DNA of 64,000 nucleotides. Source: Acidimicrobiaceae bacterium (GTDB lineage Bacteria > Actinomycetota > Acidimicrobiia > Acidimicrobiales > UBA8592). The stretch lies in contig PBMJ01000035.1 of assembly GCA_002722525.1 (NCBI GenBank), positions 1-64,000 on the forward strand, in the 5' to 3' direction. Below the pieces are notes generated by a model. That model was not told the DNA's origin, did no database searches, and saw only the letters and a program-made list of their open reading frames with translations. The translations under genes were made by a program, and so were the position numbers. Every line of letters begins with the position of its first letter. Position 1 is the stretch's first letter. This document shows, in pieces, positions 15,961-24,833 of this stretch.

Positions 15961-16290
15961 ATGGTATTCCAAGCAACTTCTTTATCTGATTTAGACTCAG
16001 AGATTTTAGATAATCTTCCTTTAGATATTCGTGACAAAATTATTGCAGGTGAGATTGACAAATTACCTGACAATATTTTGGATACTGTACCAGATTCCAT
16101 TTCAAGTAGGATCCCTCCTTCTCTTATAGAGGCAGCAAATTCAAATCCTACCCTTACACTTATTCTAGTCATCGCTGGAACAATTGGTGTTATCGGATTC
16201 GGGTATGGGGTGATGAAAAGCGGATTTAAGTCTGCTTTTTTCTTTGGCGCTGTTGCAATAGCTGCATGGACTTACTACGCGCTTCTCTGA
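15961..16290 (+). CDS. Small protein with two C-terminal membrane helices, unknown function
   Basis: The 109-residue product has an acidic, helix-prone N-terminal half with a repeated pattern (LDNLPLDIRDKI, LPDNILDTVPDSI) and two membrane segments at the C terminus (LTLILVIAGTIGVIGFG and SAFFFGAVAIAAWTYY). No family is recognised. The stop abuts the stop of the convergent SDR gene with no spacer. Confidence 0.6.
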   Translation: MVFQATSLSDLDSEILDNLPLDIRDKIIAGEIDKLPDNILDTVPDSISSRIPPSLIEAANSNPTLTLILVIAGTIGVIGFGYGVMKSGFKSAFFFGAVAIAAWTYYALL

Positions 16291-17001
16291 CTATCTTTGT
16301 GGAGTGCCCGCACCAAGTCCGCCATCTACATAAACTATTTGCCCAGTGACATAGGCAGATGCTTCAGAGACAAGAAATAAAACAACTTTTGCTATGTCGC
16401 TTGACTCCCCTACCCTGCCTAAAGGGACTGCTTTCGCTCTTTTCTCTTTAGCACCTTCTTTGTAGTTTTCACTTGTTCCAGGTGTTTCAATCAAACCAGG
16501 TGCAACAGCGTTAACTCGTATAGGAGCAATCTCGAGTGCCCATTGCTTAGTTAATGTTTCTACCGCAGATTTTGACGCTGCATATAGGCCCAGCCCAGGA
16601 GAATTAGTTCGAGCAGCTAGCGATGAAATATTTACAACTGACCCTGAAGAAGAATTGCGAAGATGGTGAATGGCAGAACTGGTGCAAAGCAGGGTGCCAA
16701 GGATATTAACTTCTAGGACTTCTTTTTGATCATCAAAATTCATATCTTCTAATTTCTGAGGTATCCAGATTCCAGCATTATTGATTAAGGCGTCTAAATG
16801 AGTAATTGATGAAAAAAACTTTTTGACCGACTCTAGGTCGGTGATATCCACTTGTGCATACTGACACCCAAGTTCAGAACTTGACTGCTCGAGAAGGTCG
16901 TTATCCTTATCGAGTAGTGTGACTCTCCATCCAGCAGACGTTAGGTGCTGGGCACAGGCTAGGCCGATACCTTGAGCTCCTCCAGTTATTACTGCATGCA
17001 T
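16291..17001 (-). CDS. Short-chain dehydrogenase/reductase
   Basis: The 236-residue classical SDR has TGGAQGIG (6-13), NNAG (74-77), catalytic Ser126/127, Tyr140 and Lys144, and the C-terminal QIVYVDGG. NAD(P)-linked alcohol or ketone chemistry is expected, and the substrate is unknown. It is the last gene of a long minus-strand run that includes the LivFGHM transporter and the Ltp4/crotonase genes, with 15 nt separating it from the gene upstream, so co-transcription is plausible. Confidence 0.9.
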   Translation of the reverse strand: MHAVITGGAQGIGLACAQHLTSAGWRVTLLDKDNDLLEQSSSELGCQYAQVDITDLESVKKFFSSITHLDALINNAGIWIPQKLEDMNFDDQKEVLEVNILGTLLCTSSAIHHLRNSSSGSVVNISSLAARTNSPGLGLYAASKSAVETLTKQWALEIAPIRVNAVAPGLIETPGTSENYKEGAKEKRAKAVPLGRVGESSDIAKVVLFLVSEASAYVTGQIVYVDGGLGAGTPQR

Positions 17002-17016
17002 TTGTAGCCAGTTTCC

Positions 17017-17349
17017 TTAAGACTTTCCATCTTCGTATATTTTCCTAATAAGCCAAAATCGCATAAATCTCGTGATGCCAAATTTAATAAACATGGCTGC
17101 ACCGACAACAGTTATAGATACTCCGCAAATTGCGAGAATTATGTGTTCGTTATGTTCGATATTATCTACAGCGAGATCTCCACTATTCTGAGCCCCTGCT
17201 ACAAAGTAAGCAACAAAGGCAAGAACAATTCCTGAGATCATCAAGATAGCTCCTAGCAGTTGGTATAACTTGTCTCGGTTAGGAGCTCCCGTTTTAATGT
17301 TTAAAGAATCCACTGCATCTTTAAAATCATTTAGTCTCTCATTTTCCAT
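17017..17349 (-). CDS. Small two-helix membrane protein, unknown function
   Basis: The 110-residue product has a polar N-terminal 30 residues and two membrane segments (LYQLLGAILMISGIVLAFVA and HIILAICGVSITVVGAAMFI). A C-terminal basic stretch, RFMRFWLIRKIYEDGK, is likely cytoplasmic. AAAGGATAATT precedes the ATG. It lies between livF and the SDR gene, so it may be a transporter accessory protein, though no family is recognised. Confidence 0.65.
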   Translation of the reverse strand: MENERLNDFKDAVDSLNIKTGAPNRDKLYQLLGAILMISGIVLAFVAYFVAGAQNSGDLAVDNIEHNEHIILAICGVSITVVGAAMFIKFGITRFMRFWLIRKIYEDGKS

Positions 17350-17368
17350 AATTATCCTTTAGTAATAT

Positions 17369-18064
17369 CTATCCTAGATAAGCGTGCTTTAAATATTTTT
17401 GTATTTCAGAAGGAATACCTTCTTTGATTAACTTGCCGTGAGTCATAATTCCAGCTGTAGTGGCTATTTCTAAGACTATGTTGGCAAATTGCTCAACTAC
17501 CAAAATAGCGACTCCTTCTTCAGCTATTTGTTGAACAATTTCGTATAATTGTCCAACGATAAGGGGCGCTAGTCCCATTGACAATTCATCTAGAAGTAAT
17601 ATGGCGGGGTTTGTCGATAGCGCTCTGGACATAGCAAGCATTTGCTGCTCACCCCCAGAGAGAGTCCCTGCTAGTTGATTTGTTCGTGAAGATAACTGTG
17701 GAAAACGCCGGTATGTGACCTCCTCAATTGCTTCTATGGATACCCCAGAACTTGTCATCATTAAAAGATTCTCTCTCACAGTTAAGTTTGGAAATATTCC
17801 CTTGCCTTCTGGAATCGTACAAATTCCTGCCCTTGCTAAAGCATTGGGTTCAGACCCGTTCATAACTTTGCCAGCGATAATTAACTCTCCCTTTGTTGGG
17901 AGCAGTTGGCCGGAACAGACTTTTAGGGTAGTTGATTTCCCACCACCGTTTGGCCCAAGAAGTGCATAAATTTGACCAGAAAATAACTCCATTGAAACAT
18001 CTTTGAGAATCGAGATCTCTCCATAGCCTGCGGTGATCCTCTGAAGGGATAGAAGGGGTATCAT
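17369..18064 (-). CDS. livF: Branched-chain-type ABC transporter ATP-binding protein LivF
   Basis: The 231-residue ABC ATPase has GYGEISILKDVSM, Walker A GPNGGGKST, PEGKGIFPNLTVRENL (LivF hallmark), signature LSGGEQQMLAMSRAL, Walker B ILLLDELSMGLAP, and VVEQ in place of the usual His region. It energises uptake with LivG and the fused permease. It overlaps livG by 4 nt (ATGA). Confidence 0.93.
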   Translation of the reverse strand: MIPLLSLQRITAGYGEISILKDVSMELFSGQIYALLGPNGGGKSTTLKVCSGQLLPTKGELIIAGKVMNGSEPNALARAGICTIPEGKGIFPNLTVRENLLMMTSSGVSIEAIEEVTYRRFPQLSSRTNQLAGTLSGGEQQMLAMSRALSTNPAILLLDELSMGLAPLIVGQLYEIVQQIAEEGVAILVVEQFANIVLEIATTAGIMTHGKLIKEGIPSEIQKYLKHAYLG

Positions 18065-18807
18065 CGTTTTTTGAATCCCAAATATGCCTCAATAACCAAT
18101 TCGTGTTCCTGAATTTCTTCTGGAGTTCCTTTGGCAATGACACTACCGAAATCAAGTACGTTTACTAGATCGCAGGTATTCATAACGAGACTCATATCAT
18201 GTTCGACTAGAAAAATTGATATTCCGGAGTCGCATAGTTCTCTCAAAAGCAATCCGAAACTTTCCGTTTCTTCATCATTCTGGCCAGAAGCAGGTTCATC
18301 AAGAAGTAAAATACTTGGTGACAGCACAAGCGCCCTGGCAAGTTCCACTAGTCGAGCTTGGCCTGTAGGTATTTCACTGGCCATGCTATTGCGGACAGAA
18401 TTAAGTCCAGTCAGGTCTAGTATTCTGTCAATTTCAGAGCTGATGTTTGAACCTAAAATTTCAGTTCTGGAGCTGTTCCATTGGTTGCTTATTTCAAGCG
18501 AAACACGAATATTGTCGATGACTGAAAGACTATTGAATAGTTCGAGCTTCTGAAAAGTACGACCTATACCTATTCTTGCCCGTTTATGAGGGGCTAGAGA
18601 AGTAATATCTTCATCAGCAAACAGCACCCTTCCAGAAGATGGCGTTAGAAGTCCGCTAATGACATTGAAAAGTGTTGTCTTCCCTGCTCCGTTAGGTCCA
18701 ATCAATCCTGTAATAGTTCCTGGATCGATGGCAAGTGAGACCTCATTAACCGCTATATGTCCGCCGAAGTAGACAGAAACATTCTCCAAATTGAGAAACT
18801 CATTCAT
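18061..18807 (-). CDS. livG: Branched-chain-type ABC transporter ATP-binding protein LivG
   Basis: The 248-residue ABC ATPase has Walker A GPNGAGKTT, the LivG-type IGRTFQKLELFNSLSVIDN, signature-region IPTGQARLVELARAL, Walker B ILLLDEPASGQNDEE, and switch His in FLVEHDMSLVM. The signature reads PTGQ rather than LSGGQ, a common degenerate form in LivG. It overlaps the fused permease gene by 8 nt and livF by 4 nt. Confidence 0.93.
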   Translation of the reverse strand: MNEFLNLENVSVYFGGHIAVNEVSLAIDPGTITGLIGPNGAGKTTLFNVISGLLTPSSGRVLFADEDITSLAPHKRARIGIGRTFQKLELFNSLSVIDNIRVSLEISNQWNSSRTEILGSNISSEIDRILDLTGLNSVRNSMASEIPTGQARLVELARALVLSPSILLLDEPASGQNDEETESFGLLLRELCDSGISIFLVEHDMSLVMNTCDLVNVLDFGSVIAKGTPEEIQEHELVIEAYLGFKKR

Positions 18808-21268
18808 TTAGGGTGTTCCTCTCATCAACATTGAAATCGGATGTGATAGATAGCTCAGCATCTATATAGGAAATAAACTCATCAGAAAAGTCATATTCAA
18901 TTCCGGCCATTTCAATTAGAGTGTCATTTCTGCTCTTTACATCTCGATCTCTGGCTTCTGCAAGCAAAGGCATCAGGAATAGAATGGGCAGGGATGTCAG
19001 GATGAATACCCAACCGTTATAGACCTCTATAACCCTAAAGAACCAACTCAAAATCATGAGAGAGCTTCCGCAGACTAATACAGTTCTATGATCCTTCTTT
19101 TTGAGGATTCGGAAGCCATCAAATATCTGACTGCCAACGCCACTTGGATTTCTACCCAAGCCTATTCCGGCCAATGCAGGTCCCAAGAGTAGAAAGAAAT
19201 CTTGCAAGAATGTGAATAACCATCTGAAACTCCCCCAATCCTCAGCAAGTTTTCCCCAGAAATCTCCCATCACGATAAATGCACAAGCATAAATTATTCC
19301 GCCGAATAGAGCTCCACTTACATACCCGATTCCACCAACAACAGTAAGCATGAATAGGGCGAGTCCTTCCCAGATGGTAAATGGGTAATCTTCCTGAATC
19401 GTTCGAAGATTTGATGCATGCAATGCACCACCGAACCCAGCAATCGCTGCAGCTAACGTAAATACCGACAGTTTAAGACGACGCATGTTCATTCCAAGAG
19501 TTGCACATGCAGCTGGACTGTCCTTCATCGCTGTTAATTGTCGACCATACGAGCTTTTTCGCAACTGAATTAAAGCAACAGAAAATATGCAGAAAATTAT
19601 TGACACGAATATGAGCATCGCCCATTGTTTCTCGGCAAAATTTATGCGCCAAAAGTTAGGGCGCGGAATATTTAATGCACCATTGTTAAAAATGTTGATG
19701 GACACGTCTTCGTTATCTCCTATTAATGGGATATCGAATGTAAGCGTTTCTCTCTGTTTGTAAACCATTCTGTCAACAAAGATTGCAAATGCGAATGTCG
19801 CCAAGGCCAGATAAAGTCCTCGTAACCTCAGTGCTGGAAGGGCGACGACAGCACCAATTGAACCTGATATTAGAGCTGCAACTACTAATCCAGACAGAGA
19901 CATACTCTCTCTGCTAGCTATCCCTGTTCCGGTCGTTCCGTCGAAGAAAACAACAAGTATGAAAACAATAAAAGCAAAACTAACTACGGCGAAGAACAAA
20001 CGACTCCTTACGAGGCCAAATGCGGGAAAAACGAGAACACCAAAGGAAATAGCAAGAAGAACGATTAGAGTCGCGAATCCCGGCCCCGTTTCGACCGCAG
20101 AACCTACATCAAATTGAAAAGCTGATATTGCTCCGATACCAGCAAAAGCTAATGGCGCTAAATTTAATTCACCGGCGTAGCCGGTGAGAAGGACCATAGA
20201 TAAGGCGATTATTCCCATGGTCAAACCACGGGTAAGTAAAGATTCCCACTTATCTGTAATAATCAAGCTCAAAGCTGAAACTACTACTACAAATATGGAG
20301 CTCCATACAAGTGATGCCTGAATAGATGGAACTGCAAATCGTTCGCGGATAGTTGCTGCATGGCTCCCACGAAGTTTTTCTTGCGGCAACAGTAAAAGAA
20401 CGAAAAAGAGTATAACAACGGGCAATGTTGTTCTTAGTTCCGAAAGCCAAGGCCACTTTTGTCCGGTACTTGATATCCAATTCCAATATGAAACTGAAAG
20501 TCCAATTACAAGTCCTCCGATAAATGTGAGAGGCAGATTTCTTAATTTTCCGAAGATGGCAGCTGCATATGCATTTACTACAAGCAACGTAAGAGCTAAT
20601 ACTCCCAATCCACCAAGTAGTGGTGAAATCAAGACACCAGCAACCGCCGCTAATATTGATCCAATTGCCCAGCTTTGTAATGCAGCTCGGTTGGGGCGAC
20701 CACCATTGAGTTCGACGAGACTTGTATTATCAACGACAGCTCGCATTGTGATACCGATTTTTGTCTTGAATAGTAAAAATCTTAAAGCAACAGCTAATAG
20801 AACTGCGACGATCACGATTATTGTTTGATGCCATGTGATGTAGGCATCGCCAATTGACCACTTGGCGTTCCTTCCGAAGAAGGGTTTTGGAATTCTCTGT
20901 TCAGCTCCTTGCCATACCCAATTCGCAATTCCGATAAAGCCAAGCATCACTGCGATAGGTATAACTAGTTTCGTCGTTTCACTTGTCGCTTCTAAGCCTC
21001 GCATTACAACTATCTGCAGGATTATTCCAATTATTGGTGCTGCGACAAAAAGAACGAATAGCAACGCTATCGGCGCCGGCCAGCTTCCTCCCCAACCGTC
21101 GTCCCACCTTAATTGCCAATAGAGAAAGGCAGAGAACATACCTATCGCCCCATGCGCGAAATTGAAAATACCTGAAGTGGTGTAAGTAACAACTAAGCCT
21201 GCTGAAGCAATCGAATATATTGCCCCTGTAGCTAAACCTACGACCGTAAAAGTGATGAATTCGGTCAT
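18800..21268 (-). CDS. Fused LivH-LivM permease with C-terminal extension
   Basis: One 822-residue protein contains both permease subunits of a Liv-type importer. The LivH part (about 1-300) begins FTVVGLATGAIYSIASAGLVVTY-like and includes FNFAHGAIGMFSAF. The LivM part (about 330-700) includes GYAGELNLAPLAFAGIGA, YGRQLTAMKDSPAACATLGM and GGIGYVSGALFGGI. About 120 further residues add roughly two membrane segments and an acidic tail ending ISYIDAELSITSDF. The tandem TTG-ATG start is resolved to ATG 21268. Fusion fixes a 1:1 ratio of the two subunits. Confidence 0.92.
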   Translation of the reverse strand: MTEFITFTVVGLATGAIYSIASAGLVVTYTTSGIFNFAHGAIGMFSAFLYWQLRWDDGWGGSWPAPIALLFVLFVAAPIIGIILQIVVMRGLEATSETTKLVIPIAVMLGFIGIANWVWQGAEQRIPKPFFGRNAKWSIGDAYITWHQTIIVIVAVLLAVALRFLLFKTKIGITMRAVVDNTSLVELNGGRPNRAALQSWAIGSILAAVAGVLISPLLGGLGVLALTLLVVNAYAAAIFGKLRNLPLTFIGGLVIGLSVSYWNWISSTGQKWPWLSELRTTLPVVILFFVLLLLPQEKLRGSHAATIRERFAVPSIQASLVWSSIFVVVVSALSLIITDKWESLLTRGLTMGIIALSMVLLTGYAGELNLAPLAFAGIGAISAFQFDVGSAVETGPGFATLIVLLAISFGVLVFPAFGLVRSRLFFAVVSFAFIVFILVVFFDGTTGTGIASRESMSLSGLVVAALISGSIGAVVALPALRLRGLYLALATFAFAIFVDRMVYKQRETLTFDIPLIGDNEDVSINIFNNGALNIPRPNFWRINFAEKQWAMLIFVSIIFCIFSVALIQLRKSSYGRQLTAMKDSPAACATLGMNMRRLKLSVFTLAAAIAGFGGALHASNLRTIQEDYPFTIWEGLALFMLTVVGGIGYVSGALFGGIIYACAFIVMGDFWGKLAEDWGSFRWLFTFLQDFFLLLGPALAGIGLGRNPSGVGSQIFDGFRILKKKDHRTVLVCGSSLMILSWFFRVIEVYNGWVFILTSLPILFLMPLLAEARDRDVKSRNDTLIEMAGIEYDFSDEFISYIDAELSITSDFNVDERNTLNE

Positions 21269-21285
21269 CAATTATCTTCGTACTC

Positions 21286-22773
21286 TCAATCTGTAAATTG
21301 ATGCGAAACTCGATTTTCATCAAGCTTTGCTTGTTCGCTCCATTCAGTTGTGAACGATGAAGACCATGACTCATCACATACATAGGTCCCGGGTTCCTCA
21401 GGGAACACCCGCCTGTATGAATCATTGACCAGCTCCATTACCAGTCCACATGGAGGTGTCTCGTTAACGCCAGGATCACTTGGAACGTGTAGCCCCCCTC
21501 CCGTCCATTCATCGATAGCATCCGCTTCGTTAAGTACGCACTCTCGAGTCAAATCAGATCCGCATGCCTTTGCTGCAGTGGCCCAAAGCATAAATGCAGA
21601 CGCAGTTTGCATTCCAAGTAACGCTACTTCACCTCCACTGGCATCCATGATCTTTAGGTAGTCGTCTACAGCTTTAGAAGCATTTCTTTCTTCAAAAGGA
21701 ATATATGCGCTCCTTATGAATGTTCCATTCATTACTCCGTCACTATTAGCTCGCCGGCAAGAGTCTTCGTAAAAGTTTGGATCAACGGAGTAGATAGCTT
21801 CGAAATTATTAACAGCTGCAGATGCTCTAAACGCTTGGTAGTTGGGTAAGCAAGTTCCTGTGAAATATACATGCTTAATATCAGAGTCTTTCAATGACAA
21901 GATGAAAGGTGTCCAGTCATCTTCACCGTTAATGTTATATTCCAGATTCTTTTCGAATTCGAAACCAATTTGGGGATAGGAAGCTAGTACCTTATCCTTA
22001 TTTTCTATTGTCGCACCAAAGTTCCCGTAGACAGTTGCTGAAGCAGTTATAGAGTCGGGGTAATTGTCTGAAATCCAAGCGGCGATTGACAAAGACATAC
22101 GGTCAGCAGGATTTGGAACCGGTTGTATCATCCATGGACCATGCGCAGCAGCAGCCGAAACAGTCCATGCGGGAATATGTGCAAGTTCGCACTGGACTCT
22201 AGATTCTTCACCGAAGCCATCTACTGCGAATCCCTCACCGACCATCATGAACATCCGCGGGCAAGCATCTAGCCAAACTGACGAGACTTCAAAGATTTTT
22301 GCGTCGTAGAGCTCAACAATTATTTCCCTTCCTAGGATTCCTCCCATTTCATTGCATGTATCTACAAATGCTTGGATCGTATCGGTTTGCGTAATATTAA
22401 GACCAAGTGAGCCAACAAATCCTCGATCATCTCCACCGCCGATAAGAATACTTTCATCTGTTACACCTTGATCAGTAGCGCCGTTTGCGGCACCTGGCCC
22501 GCATGGCCATTCGAGGTTGCCGAAGGTAGGTGCTTCTGGTTCAGGCGGAGGCGTTTCTTCTGCATCATTAGTGGTTTGGGTTTCTGCATCTTCACTATTG
22601 CTTTCGTCAGTCTCTTGGGTGGCCGTACTTTGATTTTCATTCGCTTGCGTGACGCTGCTAGAAGTATTTGTCTCTGAACTACTAGAGCTCGCAACTCTTT
22701 CACTTCCACCGCAACTCGAAGTGACTAGTGCTATTGCGATAAAGGTCGATAGTAATTTAAGCAAAAGTCTCAT
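21286..22773 (-). CDS. Liv-type ABC transporter substrate-binding lipoprotein
   Basis: The start is ATG 22773, with GGGGG 5 nt upstream; an in-frame start at 22788 is less likely. The 495-residue protein has a lipoprotein signal with lipobox Cys in TSSCGG, then a Ser/Thr/Glu-rich linker of about 60 residues. The type I periplasmic-binding fold follows: QGVTDESILIGGGDDRGF, IVELYDAKIFE, IKHVYFTGTCLPNYQAF. It probably captures a branched or aromatic carboxylate, amide or similar compound and delivers it to the fused permease. The gene is 17 nt upstream of livHM. Confidence 0.88.
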   Translation of the reverse strand: MRLLLKLLSTFIAIALVTSSCGGSERVASSSSSETNTSSSVTQANENQSTATQETDESNSEDAETQTTNDAEETPPPEPEAPTFGNLEWPCGPGAANGATDQGVTDESILIGGGDDRGFVGSLGLNITQTDTIQAFVDTCNEMGGILGREIIVELYDAKIFEVSSVWLDACPRMFMMVGEGFAVDGFGEESRVQCELAHIPAWTVSAAAAHGPWMIQPVPNPADRMSLSIAAWISDNYPDSITASATVYGNFGATIENKDKVLASYPQIGFEFEKNLEYNINGEDDWTPFILSLKDSDIKHVYFTGTCLPNYQAFRASAAVNNFEAIYSVDPNFYEDSCRRANSDGVMNGTFIRSAYIPFEERNASKAVDDYLKIMDASGGEVALLGMQTASAFMLWATAAKACGSDLTRECVLNEADAIDEWTGGGLHVPSDPGVNETPPCGLVMELVNDSYRRVFPEEPGTYVCDESWSSSFTTEWSEQAKLDENRVSHQFTD

Positions 22774-22879
22774 GTAGCCCCCAGACATTCAATTCACTGC
22801 ACGTACATTACACTGATTTGGAGGCTAGGTCAGATTCAGTTGGGGTATCTTAACTATGTTTTCTGCTGCTGGATAGCAA

Positions 22880-23635
22880 TTAGTCTATTTGTCTTTTGCC
22901 ATCGAGAAATTCTTGGCGTGCTCTCTGGCCTTCACCTGCTAGATTCAGTTGAAACGTAAAGCCTTGTTCGTACCGATAGCTTCTGTTTACATCTTGGGTG
23001 TCAATACCGATTGCAGAACGTTTTGCAGTCCGGATCGTAAGTGGATTCTTAGAAGCTATTTTGGAAGCGAGTTCAAGAGAAGTCGAATCCAATTCCTCTG
23101 GAATAACGTGTTTATATATCGTTCCATATCCGTGCAGTTCTTCAGCAGTCGCAGTTTCACAGGTGTAGAGCATTTGTCTAGCTCTCTGACGGGGAACAAG
23201 TCGTTCAAGATGTGTGAGAGCTCCAAGGGCACCGTTGTCTACTTCCGGCAGGCCAAATTGCGCCCCGGTAGAAGCAATTACGACATCTGAGCAACCTACA
23301 AGCCCAATTCCAGTTCCGAGGCAAAAATCATTAACAGACGCAATGACAGGAACAGCGCATTCATGAACAGCACGGAACGCTTGAAAGCAAGCTTCATTTA
23401 TCTGAAGTATTCCTTCATGGCCTTCTTTCTCTTCAAGCTCTTTAATATCAACGCCAGCACAGAATCCTTTTCCAGTAGCAGTAATAATTAGGACTGAGAT
23501 TTCAGGTTTGTGCCGAATCGAGTCACATATAGCGGCGATCTCGAACGTGTCATTGATATTGAGGGCGTTCACCGGTGGATTATCCATAATTACACGGAGT
23601 ACTCCGTTACTGTGAGTGTCTAAATGAATTGTCAT
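22880..23635 (-). CDS. echA20: Crotonase-family hydrolase/hydratase, EchA20-like
   Basis: The 251-residue crotonase-fold protein has the oxyanion segment GKGFCAGVDIKELEEKEG and the family run CFQAFRAVHECAVPVIASVN, GIGLVGCSDVVIAS and FGLPEVDNGALG, plus a C-terminal SYRYEQGFTFQLNLAG. These segments closely match mycobacterial EchA20, a hydrolase that opens a steroid C/D-ring intermediate. Exact reaction here is inference. The gene follows the Ltp4-like gene with one nucleotide between, with AGGAGG before its ATG. Confidence 0.7.
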   Translation of the reverse strand: MTIHLDTHSNGVLRVIMDNPPVNALNINDTFEIAAICDSIRHKPEISVLIITATGKGFCAGVDIKELEEKEGHEGILQINEACFQAFRAVHECAVPVIASVNDFCLGTGIGLVGCSDVVIASTGAQFGLPEVDNGALGALTHLERLVPRQRARQMLYTCETATAEELHGYGTIYKHVIPEELDSTSLELASKIASKNPLTIRTAKRSAIGIDTQDVNRSYRYEQGFTFQLNLAGEGQRARQEFLDGKRQID

Positions 23636-23636
23636 A

Positions 23637-24833
23637 CTACCTCCTTGCTACTACAGAACTTCCATGGCCGAACATTCCGTAGTTAATTGACATGCCGACT
23701 TCCGGATTAACTACTTGTCTATCTCCTGCTTCACCCCTGAGTTGCCAAGTTAGCTCACACACTTGAGCAATCGCTTGGGCGGGTATTGCTTCACCAAATG
23801 CTCCCAATCCACCAGATGGGTTAACTGGTATTCGGCCTCCGATAGATGTATCACCGCTATGGAGCAGTTCTCTAGCTTTTCCAGCTTCGCAAAGCCCAAT
23901 ATGCTCATACCAATCCATTTCGTATGCAGAGCTAAGGTCATAAACTTCTGCGAAATCTAAATCTCTTGCTGAAACTCCTGCCTCAGCGAACGCGTGTTGT
24001 GCTATTTGGTTTTTAAATGTATGTGAGGGATCACCAGAAACAGCCCATGAATCTGAAGCGAGATATGGCATGTCTATAATTGCATTTGGGTAAGTCGGTC
24101 CAACTGTAGAGATTCCCGATATTTTCACAGGGTCCGTTATGCCTTTTTGCTTTGCATATTTCAGGCTAGAAACTACAAGAGCCGCTCCCCCATCGCTTGT
24201 TGTACATATTTCTAGCAGTCGAAGTGGGTCTGCGACGATAGGAGACGCTTCAATATCCTCGTTTGTGAATGTTTTGGTAAATCGTGCATTGGGATTTTTT
24301 GATCCGTGAAGAGAGTTTTTAACTTTTACAGCAGCGAAGTCCTCTTCTGTATCTCCGTATAAAGCCATTCTTCTTCTAGCGAATAATCCAAAGTAAGCAG
24401 GATTTGAAAGGCCGAGCAGCCGAAATCGCAACCAGTCAACATCTTGGGGGCGGTCACCAGGGACAGGTGCGAACATGCCTTTTGGAACCTGGTCGGCACC
24501 CACAACAAGAGCAACATCGCAAATTCCAGAAAGGATCTGTGCACGCGCGATAGATAATGCGGTTACGCCTGAAGCGCAAGCAGCATAGCTTGATGCGAGC
24601 TGAGCTCCTTGAAAACCAAGTGCATTTGCAAACGTAGAGGCAGAAACCCATCCAGGGTAGCCGTTACGGACGGTGTTGGCTCCTGAGACAAATTGGATCT
24701 CATCCCAATCTACATCCGCATCTTTGAGTGCTGATCTCGCAGCATGGACACCGAGATCAACGAACGATTTTCCAACAAATTTACCCCATGGGTGCATTCC
24801 AGCACCAAGTATGGCTATTTCTCCTACGCTCAT
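23637..24833 (-). CDS. Ltp4-like thiolase-fold protein
   Basis: The 398-residue protein has thiolase architecture with ILGAGMHPWGKFVG at the N terminus and the nucleophile region SYAACASGV (Cys near 88). The second half reads VNPSGGLGAFGEAIPAQAIA. The classical GHP His and the second catalytic Cys are missing (GEAIP, and GMFGHGSSVV at the end). Those features match the mycobacterial Ltp4 lipid-transfer group in steroid-regulon loci. Condensation, aldol cleavage or carrier functions are possible. It overlaps the DUF35 gene by 4 nt, as for partner proteins that form a complex. Confidence 0.8.
   Translation of the reverse strand: MSVGEIAILGAGMHPWGKFVGKSFVDLGVHAARSALKDADVDWDEIQFVSGANTVRNGYPGWVSASTFANALGFQGAQLASSYAACASGVTALSIARAQILSGICDVALVVGADQVPKGMFAPVPGDRPQDVDWLRFRLLGLSNPAYFGLFARRRMALYGDTEEDFAAVKVKNSLHGSKNPNARFTKTFTNEDIEASPIVADPLRLLEICTTSDGGAALVVSSLKYAKQKGITDPVKISGISTVGPTYPNAIIDMPYLASDSWAVSGDPSHTFKNQIAQHAFAEAGVSARDLDFAEVYDLSSAYEMDWYEHIGLCEAGKARELLHSGDTSIGGRIPVNPSGGLGAFGEAIPAQAIAQVCELTWQLRGEAGDRQVVNPEVGMSINYGMFGHGSSVVARR

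Noticed and set aside
22461..22709. Minus-strand basic ORF of 82 codons inside the Liv-type binding-protein gene
   Set aside because: It is a frame-shifted reading of the Ser/Thr/Glu-rich linker of the lipoprotein and has no homology signal.
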